Shown in pieces: positions 31,761 to 41,137 of a DNA stretch of 64,000 nt. The notes beneath the pieces were generated by a model. The model was not told the origin of the DNA. It made no database searches and saw only the letters and a program-made list of their open reading frames with translations. This DNA comes from DATFKA01 sp035268885 (GTDB lineage Bacteria; Bacteroidota; Bacteroidia; Chitinophagales; Saprospiraceae): contig DATFKA010000108.1 in the NCBI GenBank assembly GCA_035268885.1, positions 25,745 to 89,744 on the forward strand. Reading direction: 5' to 3'. The position numbers were made by a program, and so were the translations under genes. How positions within the stretch are numbered: position 1 is the stretch's first letter; each line of letters opens with the position of its first letter.

Positions 31761-34105
31761 GCCTAGAAAAAAAGATTACGTTTAACCTGCTCAACCGCAT
31801 CTCGATCAACGAGAATGTGGTCGACGATTTCCTGGACCAGGAAATGCAGGAAATCGATAATCTTTACGGTGATAACTACGATGGCCTGAGTACAAAAGTC
31901 CTTTCCCTGTTTGCCCAAAATGGCAAACGCCTGCAAGTCTCAGAAGAAGACTTTATCCGTGAGCTCAGTGAAAAGCGTAGTCTGTCCAAAGAGGCGGCCT
32001 ACAATATTCTGGATCGATTACAACGCTCGGATCTCATTCATTGCACTGATCATGATCGTTATGAATTAGCCAACAATACGCTGGTACAGCGGGTCGATAA
32101 AAAGGTAGAAGCTGAAAATTCTTTGCTGCGCAATATGCGCGTAGTCATCCGGGATCATATGACCCGCGATGAGTTGCTTGACCAACAATACCTTGATCAT
32201 ATTGCTCCCTTCATGACGCGTCTGGAACTGGATGCCGAGCAAAAGCAGTTTGTAGAGCGTTCCCATACGGCTATTCACCGGGCGCGCCGCCGCCGTCGAT
32301 TATTAGGGATTTTAGGAATTTTACTACTGCTGGGCTTTGCGGCTGGAACTACCTTTCTGGCTATCCGTAATCAGTTGCTTTATGACGAGGCCCAAACCGT
32401 AAATAAGGATCTAAAAAACAGTCAGGTGGCGCTAAGACTGAAAAACGATAGTCTGCGGCAAACGGAAGCTAAACTTCTCATTAAGCAGGATTCCCTTTTT
32501 GCCGAAAGTGAGCAGAAACAGCAGCTGATTAATAGTCTGGATAGTGCCTTGCAGGAAGCACTCAACGCAAGAATGGCAGCCGAAGCCGCCCAGGATAGTA
32601 TCCGCCGGGCAAATTTACGCCTCGACGCCGCCCGTCGTCAGCTACGGGTGGCACTCGAGGCTGCAGAAGATGCTGAAAAGCGGGCTAGCTTGCAAAGAGA
32701 TACTGCCGTGCAGGCCCGCCGGGAAGCCCTAATGGAAAAACGACAATCCGACTTACTGGCCATTTCGCTAAATGCCGCAGTACGTTCACAGGCGGTGACC
32801 AATGCCCGTACGCAGGGACTGATCGCCCGACAATCCTACGAACTTTACCTGGAATACGTTCGAAACAGCAGCGACGCCCTCGACCCCGAGGGTAATCATC
32901 CCTACATTTTTACGGCCTTGCGCCAAAGCCTGCGTAATTTGGCACCAGAGATTCCTCGCTCTATCAAAGCCCATAGCGGTAGCGTAAATGATATTCTGGT
33001 AGCCCCGGATAGCAAAAAAATATATACCGCCGGTAGTGACGGGCAGGTGAAAGAATGGACGGTTGATTTTTGGTTACCCATCGGACGCCCCGAGATGTCT
33101 ACCCGTACCTTAATGGGCCTGGAAAAGAACGTCATCTATGATGCACTGGATCTCAGCGAAGATGGGCAACACTTACTGGTGAGCGGACAATTAGATAAGC
33201 TACAGCTGTACAACTTTGATAATGATTTTCTGCAAGAGAATCTATTCTTTAACAAACGCTTTGGTCCTAACGAAAAGGTCTACGCCAGTGCCTTTCTGGC
33301 GGATGATGATCCTACTCAGGTGATTGCATTAACCAGAGATGATTTCCATTCTTCTCAAATGGTTTCCAAGTCTATTCTACGCAGAGACTTTAGTGATCCT
33401 TTTGATAAAATCAGCACCCGGGCCAATACAAGCCTAAAAGTCGCGGGGAAGGTATTGGGTTTATCGGCTTCTACAGAATATGAAGGGGAACGCTTTTTTA
33501 TTAATCTGCAGGTGATGGACCGCATCCCTAAACCGGCCGAGCAAATTAACTTTGTCGTTGATGGCCAGACTGATCAATACGGAGAAGCGGTCGTATTGGC
33601 AGCTCAGCAGGAAGCAGAAAACGGCATTGTAGCTATTGGTATGGAAAACGGTCACCTGATAATTGGAAAGGTAGACCTTCTGGGGCAGAACATCTGGAAA
33701 AATGATCGCTCAGGGTTGTTAACTTTCCGACCGCACCAAGCCGCCATTAGTGATATCGCTTTTAGTCAAAATGGGAATTATATGGCCGTAGCCAGTTACG
33801 ACGGTACCGTTTCTATCTGGGACCTTCGGTATTTTCTGGAGGCTACCTACCAGCCGCTGATTATTGATGATCATCGCGACTGGGTACGTTCGCTGGCCTT
33901 CACGCATAACGACCGTTTTTTAGTTGCCGGCACCAAAGATGGTCGCCTGTATTTCTGGAATTTTAATTCTCCGGATTATGCTCAGGCTATTTGTAATCGG
34001 CTGAGTAAACCAGCTGGTTATCCAAACTACGATCGGATTGATGATCAGTTGTGGGAACAGTTTTTTGGAAAAAATATTAAGAAAGATGATCAGATTTGTC
34101 GCTAA
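31757..34105 (+). CDS. Winged-helix/transmembrane/coiled-coil/WD40 sensor (operon A)
   Basis: This 782-residue protein begins with helices that continue the preceding STAND module, then a winged helix (about 45-112) ending DRYELANNTLV, equivalent to FELTHDSIA of copy 1. A basic stretch (RARRRRR, 176-181) precedes one membrane helix (182-203), so the N-terminus should be inside and the rest in the periplasm. A long heptad-rich coiled coil (about 206-350) leads to WD40-type repeats (about 400-770; e.g. AHSGSVNDILVAPDSKKIYT and HQAAISDIAFSQNGNYMAVA). It probably senses a periplasmic signal and passes it to the ATPase. Its start overlaps the ATPase stop, and its end overlaps the next gene by 20 bases. 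Confidence 0.8.
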   Translation: MSLEKKITFNLLNRISINENVVDDFLDQEMQEIDNLYGDNYDGLSTKVLSLFAQNGKRLQVSEEDFIRELSEKRSLSKEAAYNILDRLQRSDLIHCTDHDRYELANNTLVQRVDKKVEAENSLLRNMRVVIRDHMTRDELLDQQYLDHIAPFMTRLELDAEQKQFVERSHTAIHRARRRRRLLGILGILLLLGFAAGTTFLAIRNQLLYDEAQTVNKDLKNSQVALRLKNDSLRQTEAKLLIKQDSLFAESEQKQQLINSLDSALQEALNARMAAEAAQDSIRRANLRLDAARRQLRVALEAAEDAEKRASLQRDTAVQARREALMEKRQSDLLAISLNAAVRSQAVTNARTQGLIARQSYELYLEYVRNSSDALDPEGNHPYIFTALRQSLRNLAPEIPRSIKAHSGSVNDILVAPDSKKIYTAGSDGQVKEWTVDFWLPIGRPEMSTRTLMGLEKNVIYDALDLSEDGQHLLVSGQLDKLQLYNFDNDFLQENLFFNKRFGPNEKVYASAFLADDDPTQVIALTRDDFHSSQMVSKSILRRDFSDPFDKISTRANTSLKVAGKVLGLSASTEYEGERFFINLQVMDRIPKPAEQINFVVDGQTDQYGEAVVLAAQQEAENGIVAIGMENGHLIIGKVDLLGQNIWKNDRSGLLTFRPHQAAISDIAFSQNGNYMAVASYDGTVSIWDLRYFLEATYQPLIIDDHRDWVRSLAFTHNDRFLVAGTKDGRLYFWNFNSPDYAQAICNRLSKPAGYPNYDRIDDQLWEQFFGKNIKKDDQICR

Positions 34106-35207
34106 AAAACGTGCCTGGTTTTTGGGCTTCGGTCTGTTGCTGTTCTCATTCAGTGGCTTTTCGCAAATGATACAACGGCCTGCTGAAGAACGTTATGAAA
34201 TTGCCCAGGATCTCTATGAGGAGGGAAGACTTAATCTGGTCATTGATACTTTGCTGCCTTTCTTTAATCAGCGATCTTCCCGACAATCTGATATACTGAG
34301 CCTTTCGGCGGTCACTTATAAATTTCTGGATCAGGATGCCGCCGCGCGACAGCAATTGTTACGCCTCTTTAATATGGATCCTTTCTACCAATTGGACCAG
34401 GCTATTCCGGAGTTGCGCTATTTGGAGGAGGATCTGGTGATCTATCCAAAATATGCACTTAAAGCTAAGGGAGGCGTCTATGTCACGTCTCGTCCCTGGC
34501 TGGTGAATAAAGCATCACGGGAGGAAACCAATGTCGTTTCAGAAAAATTTGCGCTGGATGCGGGAGATCAGATTGGCACCCTGGCGGAGGTCAGCGCCGG
34601 ACGGTCTCTGTGGCCGGAAGGTCCTTATTTGTTCGCGGGACTGGGTTTATCTCGCTATTCGTTTCGCTACACTGGTGTCTACGACGATGTAGAAAACCCC
34701 GATGGGGACTTGGATCGGGCTACCTTCAGCTTTCGCGAAAAACACTGGTGGCTGCATTTACCCGTATACCTGAAGCAACATTTTTTAATTCCCGGTAGAG
34801 ATTTCCGGCAGCAAATTTTTATTCCCTACGGTTTCGCGGGTTTTTCCCTGGATTTTATGCGCCGGCCCTCCGCAGAATGGACGGATATTAGTCTGCAATA
34901 CGAGCGGATGGAGGAGCCCATGCCCACTAATTTTAGTGATATTCAGATTAATGATCTGCGTAATGCGTTTAATTTTAGCCTGATGGCAGGAGGTGGGATT
35001 CAGGCCCGCTCTGGCTATCATCTTGGGTTTATTGAGCTGGGCTATGCCCAAATGTTCCGAAACCTGCGTCAAACAAATTCGGTGAATACAGAGCTGGCGG
35101 AGCAAATCGAAAATGACTTCCATTATCGAGGCACTGACTTCTTATTATCCAATCTGCAGGTGACCATTGGTTACTCCCGCTTTTTTTACCGGGCCAGTGA
35201 AAAGTAA
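34086..35207 (+). CDS. Outer-membrane beta-barrel protein with TPR-like N-terminus (operon A)
   Basis: The ATG at 34086 gives 373 residues with a signal peptide (WFLGFGLLLFSFSGFSQ). Residues about 25-105 are a short helical repeat region (ERYEIAQDLYEEGRLNLVIDTLLPFF) typical of TPR-type binding modules. From about 130 the sequence turns into amphipathic strands (GTLAEVSAGRSLWP, YLFAGLGLSRYSFRY, LGFIELGYAQMFRNL) and ends LQVTIGYSRFFYRASEK, like an outer-membrane barrel. The start lies inside the end of the WD40 gene, which ties it to operon A. It may be the envelope partner of the periplasmic WD40 domain; this is inference from context. Confidence 0.75.
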   Translation: MIRFVAKKRAWFLGFGLLLFSFSGFSQMIQRPAEERYEIAQDLYEEGRLNLVIDTLLPFFNQRSSRQSDILSLSAVTYKFLDQDAAARQQLLRLFNMDPFYQLDQAIPELRYLEEDLVIYPKYALKAKGGVYVTSRPWLVNKASREETNVVSEKFALDAGDQIGTLAEVSAGRSLWPEGPYLFAGLGLSRYSFRYTGVYDDVENPDGDLDRATFSFREKHWWLHLPVYLKQHFLIPGRDFRQQIFIPYGFAGFSLDFMRRPSAEWTDISLQYERMEEPMPTNFSDIQINDLRNAFNFSLMAGGGIQARSGYHLGFIELGYAQMFRNLRQTNSVNTELAEQIENDFHYRGTDFLLSNLQVTIGYSRFFYRASEK

Positions 35208-35268
35208 ATGAGACACCATATTTTTTAGGGTAAAACCCAATATTCCCTAATTATTTTTGGTCTTTAAC

Positions 35269-35302
35269 TAATGTATTTAGGCTTAGTGTAAAAAATACAT
35301 TA
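35269..35302. terminator. AT-rich hairpin after operon A
   Basis: A perfect 10-bp inverted repeat (TAATGTATTT / AAATACATTA) with a 14-base spacer lies 62 bases after the operon A stop. It lacks a GC-rich stem, so it is a weak terminator or a protein-binding site. Confidence 0.4.
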
Positions 35303-35367
35303 ATTCAGGAACTTTATTACCTACGATCTGGGTAGATTCTTTACCTTTATTTAAGAGAAGCAGTTTT

Positions 35368-35390
35368 GGGTCGAAGCTCCCGCTTCGTCC
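35368..35390. repeat. Hairpin repeat, second copy of the GGGTCGAAGC family
   Basis: GGGTCGAAGC-TCCC-GCTTCGTCC matches the hairpin at 7411-7434 with few changes, and the flanks (TTGGGTCGAAGC) agree too. It lies 35 bases upstream of the glucan phosphorylase start, in its leader. Confidence 0.65.
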
Positions 35391-35424
35391 TGAAAACATC
35401 TTATAAAGAACAAAAACCAGTGAT

Positions 35425-37986
35425 ATGATAGAACAAATAAAGGATAGCAACAAGAATCTAAAAAGAATCTTTATCAAGAGTGATCTGCCAGAGGCCCTGA
35501 TTCCTTTACGGGAGATGGCACAAAACCTTTGGTGGTCCTGGCACAAGGAAGCTACCCAGCTTTTTGAGACGCTTCAGCCTGAGCAATGGGTGGAATCTAA
35601 CTACAACCCGATAGAGATCATAGACAAGCTTGAACTGGAGCGGGCCAAAGCCCTGGCGGAAGATCAGACATTCATCAAAAAGCTAAATCGGGCAAAAAAG
35701 GCATTCGATGCTTATATGAACGAAAAAAAGCAGGTTGCCAGCCCAACTATCGCTTACTTTAGTATGGAGTATGGTCTGCATATTTCTACCCGTTTGTACT
35801 CCGGAGGTCTGGGGATTTTGGCGGGCGATTATCTGAAGGAAGCCAGCGACCAAAATGCTAATTTAGCCGCCGTAGGCCTGCTGTATCGCTATGGTTATTT
35901 CCAGCAGACTATTTCCCTACACGGGGATCAGATTAGTAATTATCCGCCACAGAAATTCACTAGCCTGCCCCTCCAGCCCGTACGCGATGCGAATGGAGAA
36001 TGGATGAAAATTACCATCAATCTGTTGGGACGTACGGTCTACGCTAAAATCTGGTGTTTAAACGTCGGTCGGGTCCCCCTTTATTTAATGGATACCGATA
36101 TTGATGAAAACGAATGGGAAGACCGTCAATTGACGCACCACCTGTACGGCGGCGATAACGAGCATCGCCTGAAGCAAGAAATATTATTGGGGATTGGTGG
36201 TATCCGGGTCCTGGAAGCGATTCGTTACGAAGCGGACCTCTATCACTGTAACGAAGGACATGCCGCCTTCATGACACTGGAGCGCGTTCGCCATTTAATT
36301 CAGCGCAAACGGCTGGACTTTGACCAGGCACGGGAGGTGGTCCGGGCTTCTTCGCTATTTACTACACATACACCGGTACCGGCAGGGCACGATTATTTTC
36401 CGGAAGATTTGCTGCGTAATTACCTCTACGGTTACACCCATGAGTTAGGGATTAACTGGGATCAGTTTATGGCTCTGGGGAAAAAAGACCGACACGACGG
36501 ACATGAGCTGTTTTCTATGAGCCACCTGGCTATCCGCCTTTGTCAGGAGGTGAACGGAGTTAGTAGGCTACACGGTACCGTCTCCCAACAAATGTTTAAA
36601 AATTTATATCCGGGATATAATTATCAGGAACTACACATCGGCTACGTTACCAATGGCGTACATTACCCTACCTGGATTGCCAACGAATGGCATCAGGTTT
36701 TGGCGAAAGCCAAAGGAGACAAGTTCATTAAATTCCAATCGGATCCCAAGCAGTGGAATGCGGTAAATGATTTATCGGGCCCGAAGGTGCATGAGATTCG
36801 CACCACACTCAAAGAGCGTTTGCTCAACTACGTACGGGAGAAAATTAAAGCAGACCTTACTCGTCGTGGGGATCGGCCTTCTACTATTTTTCAGGTGCTC
36901 AATGGCATTAATGATAAAGCCTTGGTCGTGGGCTTTGCCCGTCGCTTTGCTACTTACAAAAGAGCGCACCTGCTCTTTCGTAATCTGGACCGCTTATCCA
37001 AGATGGTCAACGATCCGAAGCATCCGGTAATGTTTATTTTTGCCGGTAAGGCACACCCCGCCGATCAACCCGGGCAACAACTGATAAAAGATATCGTCCA
37101 CATTTCCAAAAAACCAGATTTTGCCGGTAAGATTATCTTCCTGGAGGGCTATAATATGGAGATGGCAAAATTCCTGGTACAGGGCGTTGATATCTGGCTG
37201 AATACACCTACCCGTCCGAAGGAGGCTTCCGGGACCTCCGGTATGAAAGCCGCCATGAACGGTGTGATGAACTTTAGTGTACTTGATGGTTGGTGGGCCG
37301 AAGGATACCGGGAGGACTCCGGCTGGGCACTGCCCTTAGAGCGGACCTATAACGATCAGAATCTGCAGGATGATCTGGACGCTGAGACACTTTACAATAC
37401 CTTTGAGACGGATATTGTCCCTGCTTATTTCGACCGCAACGAGGAGGGCTTTTCGGAAGAATGGGTGACTTACGTCAAAAATGTAATCACTAAAGTTGGA
37501 CCACAATTCACCATGAAGCGAATGCTGGATGATTATTACGAACGCTTCTACGAAAAAATGGCTAAACGTAGCGGTAAATTCAATGAAAACGAGTACAGCC
37601 TGGCCAAAGGTATCGTCAACTGGAAACGCCACTTACAAAACAAATGGGAAGCCATCCACGTGATCGAAAGGGATGTCTTCGACACCGATAACTTTTCGCT
37701 GAAACTGGGCCAGGATATGAAATCCAGGATTCGCCTCTATTTGGATGATATCCAGCCGGACCACGTGGGCATCGAGTTGGTCTTCTTCAAAAGGGTTGAC
37801 GAGGAACACCTGGAACTGGTCCGTGTCGAACCACTGCGTACGACCAGTCGGGATGATCAGACGGCTACCTATGAATCTACGATCGCCCTGGATATTTCGG
37901 GCGTATACGAGTACGGTTACCGTCTTTTCCCTAAGCATCCGGATATGCCACACCGGCAGGATCTGGGGCTCGTGAAGTGGATTTAA
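35425..37986 (+). CDS. glgP: Alpha-glucan (glycogen) phosphorylase
   Basis: This 853-residue protein opens with the short N-terminal domain of bacterial and archaeal alpha-glucan phosphorylases (LIPLREMAQNLWWSWHKEATQLFE, about residues 25-50). The GT35 body has YFSMEYGLH and LGGLGILAGDY-like signatures (SGGLGILAGDYLKEASD), HCNEGHAAF-like YHCNEGHAAFMTLER, and the PLP-binding block PKEASGTSGMKAAMNGVMN with Lys near residue 609. It cleaves alpha-1,4-glucan with phosphate to give glucose-1-phosphate in the cytoplasm. The length agrees with this subfamily rather than the classical GlgP (about 800-830). A hairpin repeat lies in its leader. The next gene (38031) follows after 44 bases. Confidence 0.9.
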   Translation: MIEQIKDSNKNLKRIFIKSDLPEALIPLREMAQNLWWSWHKEATQLFETLQPEQWVESNYNPIEIIDKLELERAKALAEDQTFIKKLNRAKKAFDAYMNEKKQVASPTIAYFSMEYGLHISTRLYSGGLGILAGDYLKEASDQNANLAAVGLLYRYGYFQQTISLHGDQISNYPPQKFTSLPLQPVRDANGEWMKITINLLGRTVYAKIWCLNVGRVPLYLMDTDIDENEWEDRQLTHHLYGGDNEHRLKQEILLGIGGIRVLEAIRYEADLYHCNEGHAAFMTLERVRHLIQRKRLDFDQAREVVRASSLFTTHTPVPAGHDYFPEDLLRNYLYGYTHELGINWDQFMALGKKDRHDGHELFSMSHLAIRLCQEVNGVSRLHGTVSQQMFKNLYPGYNYQELHIGYVTNGVHYPTWIANEWHQVLAKAKGDKFIKFQSDPKQWNAVNDLSGPKVHEIRTTLKERLLNYVREKIKADLTRRGDRPSTIFQVLNGINDKALVVGFARRFATYKRAHLLFRNLDRLSKMVNDPKHPVMFIFAGKAHPADQPGQQLIKDIVHISKKPDFAGKIIFLEGYNMEMAKFLVQGVDIWLNTPTRPKEASGTSGMKAAMNGVMNFSVLDGWWAEGYREDSGWALPLERTYNDQNLQDDLDAETLYNTFETDIVPAYFDRNEEGFSEEWVTYVKNVITKVGPQFTMKRMLDDYYERFYEKMAKRSGKFNENEYSLAKGIVNWKRHLQNKWEAIHVIERDVFDTDNFSLKLGQDMKSRIRLYLDDIQPDHVGIELVFFKRVDEEHLELVRVEPLRTTSRDDQTATYESTIALDISGVYEYGYRLFPKHPDMPHRQDLGLVKWI

Positions 37987-38030
37987 ACCTTTTGAGATTC
38001 GTGTCGTCTAATATCTAAAATCGATCAAGG

Positions 38031-39125
38031 ATGGCACGAATCTTTTTACTTTTACTGGGTACTGCAATCCTCTTTGCTTGCGAACGAGATGCCGGGGAGC
38101 CCGATTCCGCTGATACCGGAGAGGCCATGTATTTTCCGCCTAAAAGCGGTAGCACCTGGGCTACTCTTTCGCCGGAAGACTTGGGCTGGTCAGGAATGGA
38201 TATTGACGAACTTTATACCTTCCTGGAAGAAAACAACACTCGGGCTTTTCTTTTGCTTAAGGATGGTAAAATCGTCCTCGAAAATTACTGGGGTACTACG
38301 CTGCTGGGGAATGCCGATTTTGACCGGGATAGTCCGTGGTATTGGGCCTCGGCGGGCAAAACACTCACGGCTTTTCTGGTCGGAAAAGCGCAGGAAGGCA
38401 ATTATCTGAATATATCGGAAGCTTCCCAAAACTACCTGGGAGCGGGCTGGAGTAGCCTGAGTCCAGAGCAGGAAACAGCCATCACGATTCGTCATCATTT
38501 GACCATGACCACGGGGCTGGACTACCGGGTCAGCGACCTGAATTGTACCGATCCCGAATGTCTGTCTTATCGGGCGGCACCGGGTAGCCAGTGGTATTAC
38601 CATAACGCTCCGTATACTTTACTGGAGCGGGTGGTAGAGCAGGCGACGAATGAAGACTACAACAATTATACCGATCAGGAACTGCAAAGCACCATCGGGA
38701 TGGAGGGGACCTGGCTGCAGAATGGTTATAACAATGTGTATTACAGTACGGCTCGCGATGCGGCTCGTTTCGGTCTCTTAATGCTGAACGAAGGTAGCTG
38801 GGATGGACAGACGATTATGGAAGACCAAACTTACCTGCAGGCTATGATCACGCCCTCTCAGGAACTCAATCCCGCCTATGGCTATCTTTGGTGGTTAAAT
38901 GGCCAGGAGAAAGCTATTTACCCGGGATTACCAACCGCATTTTTGGGTGCTATGGCTCCCCAGGCTCCGGCTGATCTCTTCGCCGGGCTTGGCAAGAATG
39001 GCCAATTCGTAGGCATCGTTCCCAGTCAGAATATAGTGGTGATCCGCATGGGTATGGCCCCGGATGACGCACTGGTGCCCATCCAGTTCCACAATGAAAT
39101 GTGGCGATTGATCAGTGGTTTATAG
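38031..39125 (+). CDS. Serine hydrolase (beta-lactamase/PBP-like) lipoprotein
   Basis: This 364-residue protein starts with a lipoprotein signal (GTAILFAC, Cys17). Its class C beta-lactamase-like domain has the SxxK nucleophile in WASAGKTLTAFL (near residue 104), the YxN motif in YYHNAPYTLLERV (near 189) and a possible third KTG-like motif in GKNGQFVGIVPSQ (near 322). Such exported hydrolases act on esters, amides or D-amino-acid peptides, and some are peptidoglycan enzymes. The protein is anchored in the periplasm. It sits after the phosphorylase on the same strand but is unlikely to share its pathway. It converges with the arginine decarboxylase, six bases apart. Confidence 0.85.
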   Translation: MARIFLLLLGTAILFACERDAGEPDSADTGEAMYFPPKSGSTWATLSPEDLGWSGMDIDELYTFLEENNTRAFLLLKDGKIVLENYWGTTLLGNADFDRDSPWYWASAGKTLTAFLVGKAQEGNYLNISEASQNYLGAGWSSLSPEQETAITIRHHLTMTTGLDYRVSDLNCTDPECLSYRAAPGSQWYYHNAPYTLLERVVEQATNEDYNNYTDQELQSTIGMEGTWLQNGYNNVYYSTARDAARFGLLMLNEGSWDGQTIMEDQTYLQAMITPSQELNPAYGYLWWLNGQEKAIYPGLPTAFLGAMAPQAPADLFAGLGKNGQFVGIVPSQNIVVIRMGMAPDDALVPIQFHNEMWRLISGL

Positions 39126-39131
39126 GCCAGT

Positions 39132-40532
39132 TTAATAACCTAATAAAGCCAGCATTGAATCCGCACTTTGTTCTTCTTTGTACAACTGATCTACCAGATT
39201 GCCTTTGTTGTCTTTGTAGACTAATATATGTTTTGGAGAAGGAATCAGGCAGTGCTTAATCCCACCGTAACCACTGATACTATCCTGATAGGCACCCGTA
39301 TGGAAAAAGCCGAGGTAAAGGGGCTCTGGATCATCTTTGGGATAGGCTGGCAGGTAAACCTGGCTTTCGTGTACTTCTGAATTATAATAATCCGAATTGT
39401 CACAACTCAAACCACCGATGTTGACCCGCCGGTATTCGTTTTGCCACTTGTTGATGGGTAGCAGGATAAAGCGTTCGCCAATGCCCCAGGCATCAGGAAT
39501 AGTGGTCATTAGAGAATTATCGATCATATACCACATCTCCGAGTCGTTTTGCTTTTTTTGCGCCAGCACCGAGAAGATGACCGCACCGCTCTCCCCAACG
39601 GTGTACTTACCAAACTCGGTGTAGATATCCGGTTCGGGCACATCGTCTTCTTCGCAGGCATTGGAAATCGTCTTGACGATCTCCTTAATCATATATTTAT
39701 AATCGAATTCGAAGCCCAGAGAGTTGCGGATGGGCATACCCCCTCCGATATTAAGGATGTGCAGGAATTCCGACTTCTTTTTGATGATGCCGTAGAGCTT
39801 CATCGCTTTATTGATCTCGCCCCAGTAATACATACTGTCTTTGATCCCAGTATCGACGAAGAAATGTAGCATCTCCAGACGAAATTTATCGTTGTTGGCA
39901 ATTTTTTCCTCATAAAAGGGCAAAACTTCCGAGGCGCGAATACCCAGACGAGAGGTGTAGAATTCAAAGTTGGGTTCTTCTTCCGTTGCAATACGAATCC
40001 CCAGTTTACAGAGGCCCTTAACGTGTTTTTCGTAATAATCCAATTCCTCCGTATTGTCTACTACGGGTATCAAGTTCTCAAACCCCTCATTAATCAGGTC
40101 AACAATGCCCTTTAAGTAGTTTTTGGGTTTAAAACCATTACAGACAATCGTGATATCTTTATCCACTTTACCCGCTTTGTACAGGCGTTTAATCAGTTCG
40201 ATATCGAAAGCCGAAGAGGTCTCCAGATTGACATCGTGTTTGAGGGCTTCTTCAACGATGTAACTAAAATGACTACTCTTGGTACAATAGCAGTATCGAT
40301 ATTCTCCATTGTACCCGGAGGCTTTCATCGCACGGGTAAACAGATTACGCGCCTTACGGATTTGGGAGCCGATTTTGGGTAAATAGGTAAGCTTAAAGGG
40401 CGTACCGTACTTTTCAATGAGGTATTTTAAAGGAACCCCGTGGAAATCAAGCGTACCGCTGTGTGAGAGATCAAAACCTTCCTGAGGAAAATAGAATGTC
40501 TGGTCGATGAGGTCAAAGTACTTGTTTTTCAC
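39132..40532 (-). CDS. speA: Arginine decarboxylase (PLP-dependent, Bacteroidota type)
   Basis: This 466-residue protein belongs to the alanine-racemase-fold decarboxylases. The PLP Lys is in YRYCYCTKSSHF (near residue 84), followed by NLETSSAFDIELIKR, KLGIRIATEEEPNFEFYTSRLG, LHILNIGGGMPI (phosphate-binding Gly loop) and the C-terminal GLSCDNSDYYNSE substrate Cys/Asp segment, with FFHTGAYQD. This short form is annotated as arginine decarboxylase in Flavobacteriia, where it makes agmatine for polyamine synthesis; the enzyme is about 160 residues shorter than E. coli SpeA. The assignment to arginine rather than another diamino acid rests on that resemblance. It is divergent from the MazG operon. 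Confidence 0.8.
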   Translation of the reverse strand: MKNKYFDLIDQTFYFPQEGFDLSHSGTLDFHGVPLKYLIEKYGTPFKLTYLPKIGSQIRKARNLFTRAMKASGYNGEYRYCYCTKSSHFSYIVEEALKHDVNLETSSAFDIELIKRLYKAGKVDKDITIVCNGFKPKNYLKGIVDLINEGFENLIPVVDNTEELDYYEKHVKGLCKLGIRIATEEEPNFEFYTSRLGIRASEVLPFYEEKIANNDKFRLEMLHFFVDTGIKDSMYYWGEINKAMKLYGIIKKKSEFLHILNIGGGMPIRNSLGFEFDYKYMIKEIVKTISNACEEDDVPEPDIYTEFGKYTVGESGAVIFSVLAQKKQNDSEMWYMIDNSLMTTIPDAWGIGERFILLPINKWQNEYRRVNIGGLSCDNSDYYNSEVHESQVYLPAYPKDDPEPLYLGFFHTGAYQDSISGYGGIKHCLIPSPKHILVYKDNKGNLVDQLYKEEQSADSMLALLGY

Positions 40533-40669
40533 GGGCGCGGTAAATTGAATTTGGTTTCTTGAAAATTAGATTTATCTTTTGTCGACCCTCTACCGAGGTG
40601 GAGGTCGTCAAACCGGCTGCAAAGCTAGTGCAAAAACAGATTAACAAAACGAAAGTTTGCTCAATTTTT

Positions 40670-41137
40670 ATGAAAAAAATCGATCCCTTAAATCAGGTGG
40701 CTGAATTTCACCGTACTTTTCAACATCCTGTAGAATCAAAACCCACCATTCCGGCTCCAGAACGCTGCGAATTACGGGTTGCCCTGCTCTCCGAAGAACT
40801 GAAAGAATTACAAAAAGCCATCGAAGATAAAGACCTGGTAGAGATTGCCGATGCCCTCTGCGATTTACAGTACGTATTGTCCGGTGCCGTATTGGAGTTT
40901 GGTCTGGGAGAAGTTTTCCCTGACCTATTTGACGAGGTACAACGCTCCAATATGAGTAAGACCTGCAAAACCCGGGAAGAGGCTCTGGCCACGCAAAAGT
41001 ATTATAAAGAGGAAAGAGGTTTTGACAGTACCATCGAGGCCTCCGGAGCGCATTTTCTGGTTTTTCGCAAACCAGATCGCAAAACTCTCAAATCGGTCAA
41101 CTATTCTCCCGCTGACCTGAAAAGCCTACTTTCCTAA
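40670..41137 (+). CDS. MazG-like nucleotide pyrophosphohydrolase
   Basis: From the ATG at 40670 this is 155 residues; the frame opens upstream (40559) but the extra residues do not resemble the family. It is an all-alpha NTP pyrophosphohydrolase: ELRVALLSEELKEL (EExxE-type metal helix, residues about 36-50) and EIADALCDLQYVLSGA (ExxD helix, about 60-75). Such enzymes hydrolyse (d)NTPs or phosphoribosyl-ATP-like compounds to the monophosphate. The last 50 residues (GAHFLVFRKPDRKTL) are an extra tail seen in short Bacteroidota members. Its stop is directly followed by the ATG of the VWA gene, so the two are probably translated together. Confidence 0.8.
   Translation: MKKIDPLNQVAEFHRTFQHPVESKPTIPAPERCELRVALLSEELKELQKAIEDKDLVEIADALCDLQYVLSGAVLEFGLGEVFPDLFDEVQRSNMSKTCKTREEALATQKYYKEERGFDSTIEASGAHFLVFRKPDRKTLKSVNYSPADLKSLLS

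Noticed and set aside
31741..31780. Programmed frameshift joining the two operon A STAND genes (A7 run at 31767)
   Set aside because: The A-run lies after the stop codon of the first frame, and the ATGA overlap gives simple translational coupling, so no slippage is needed.
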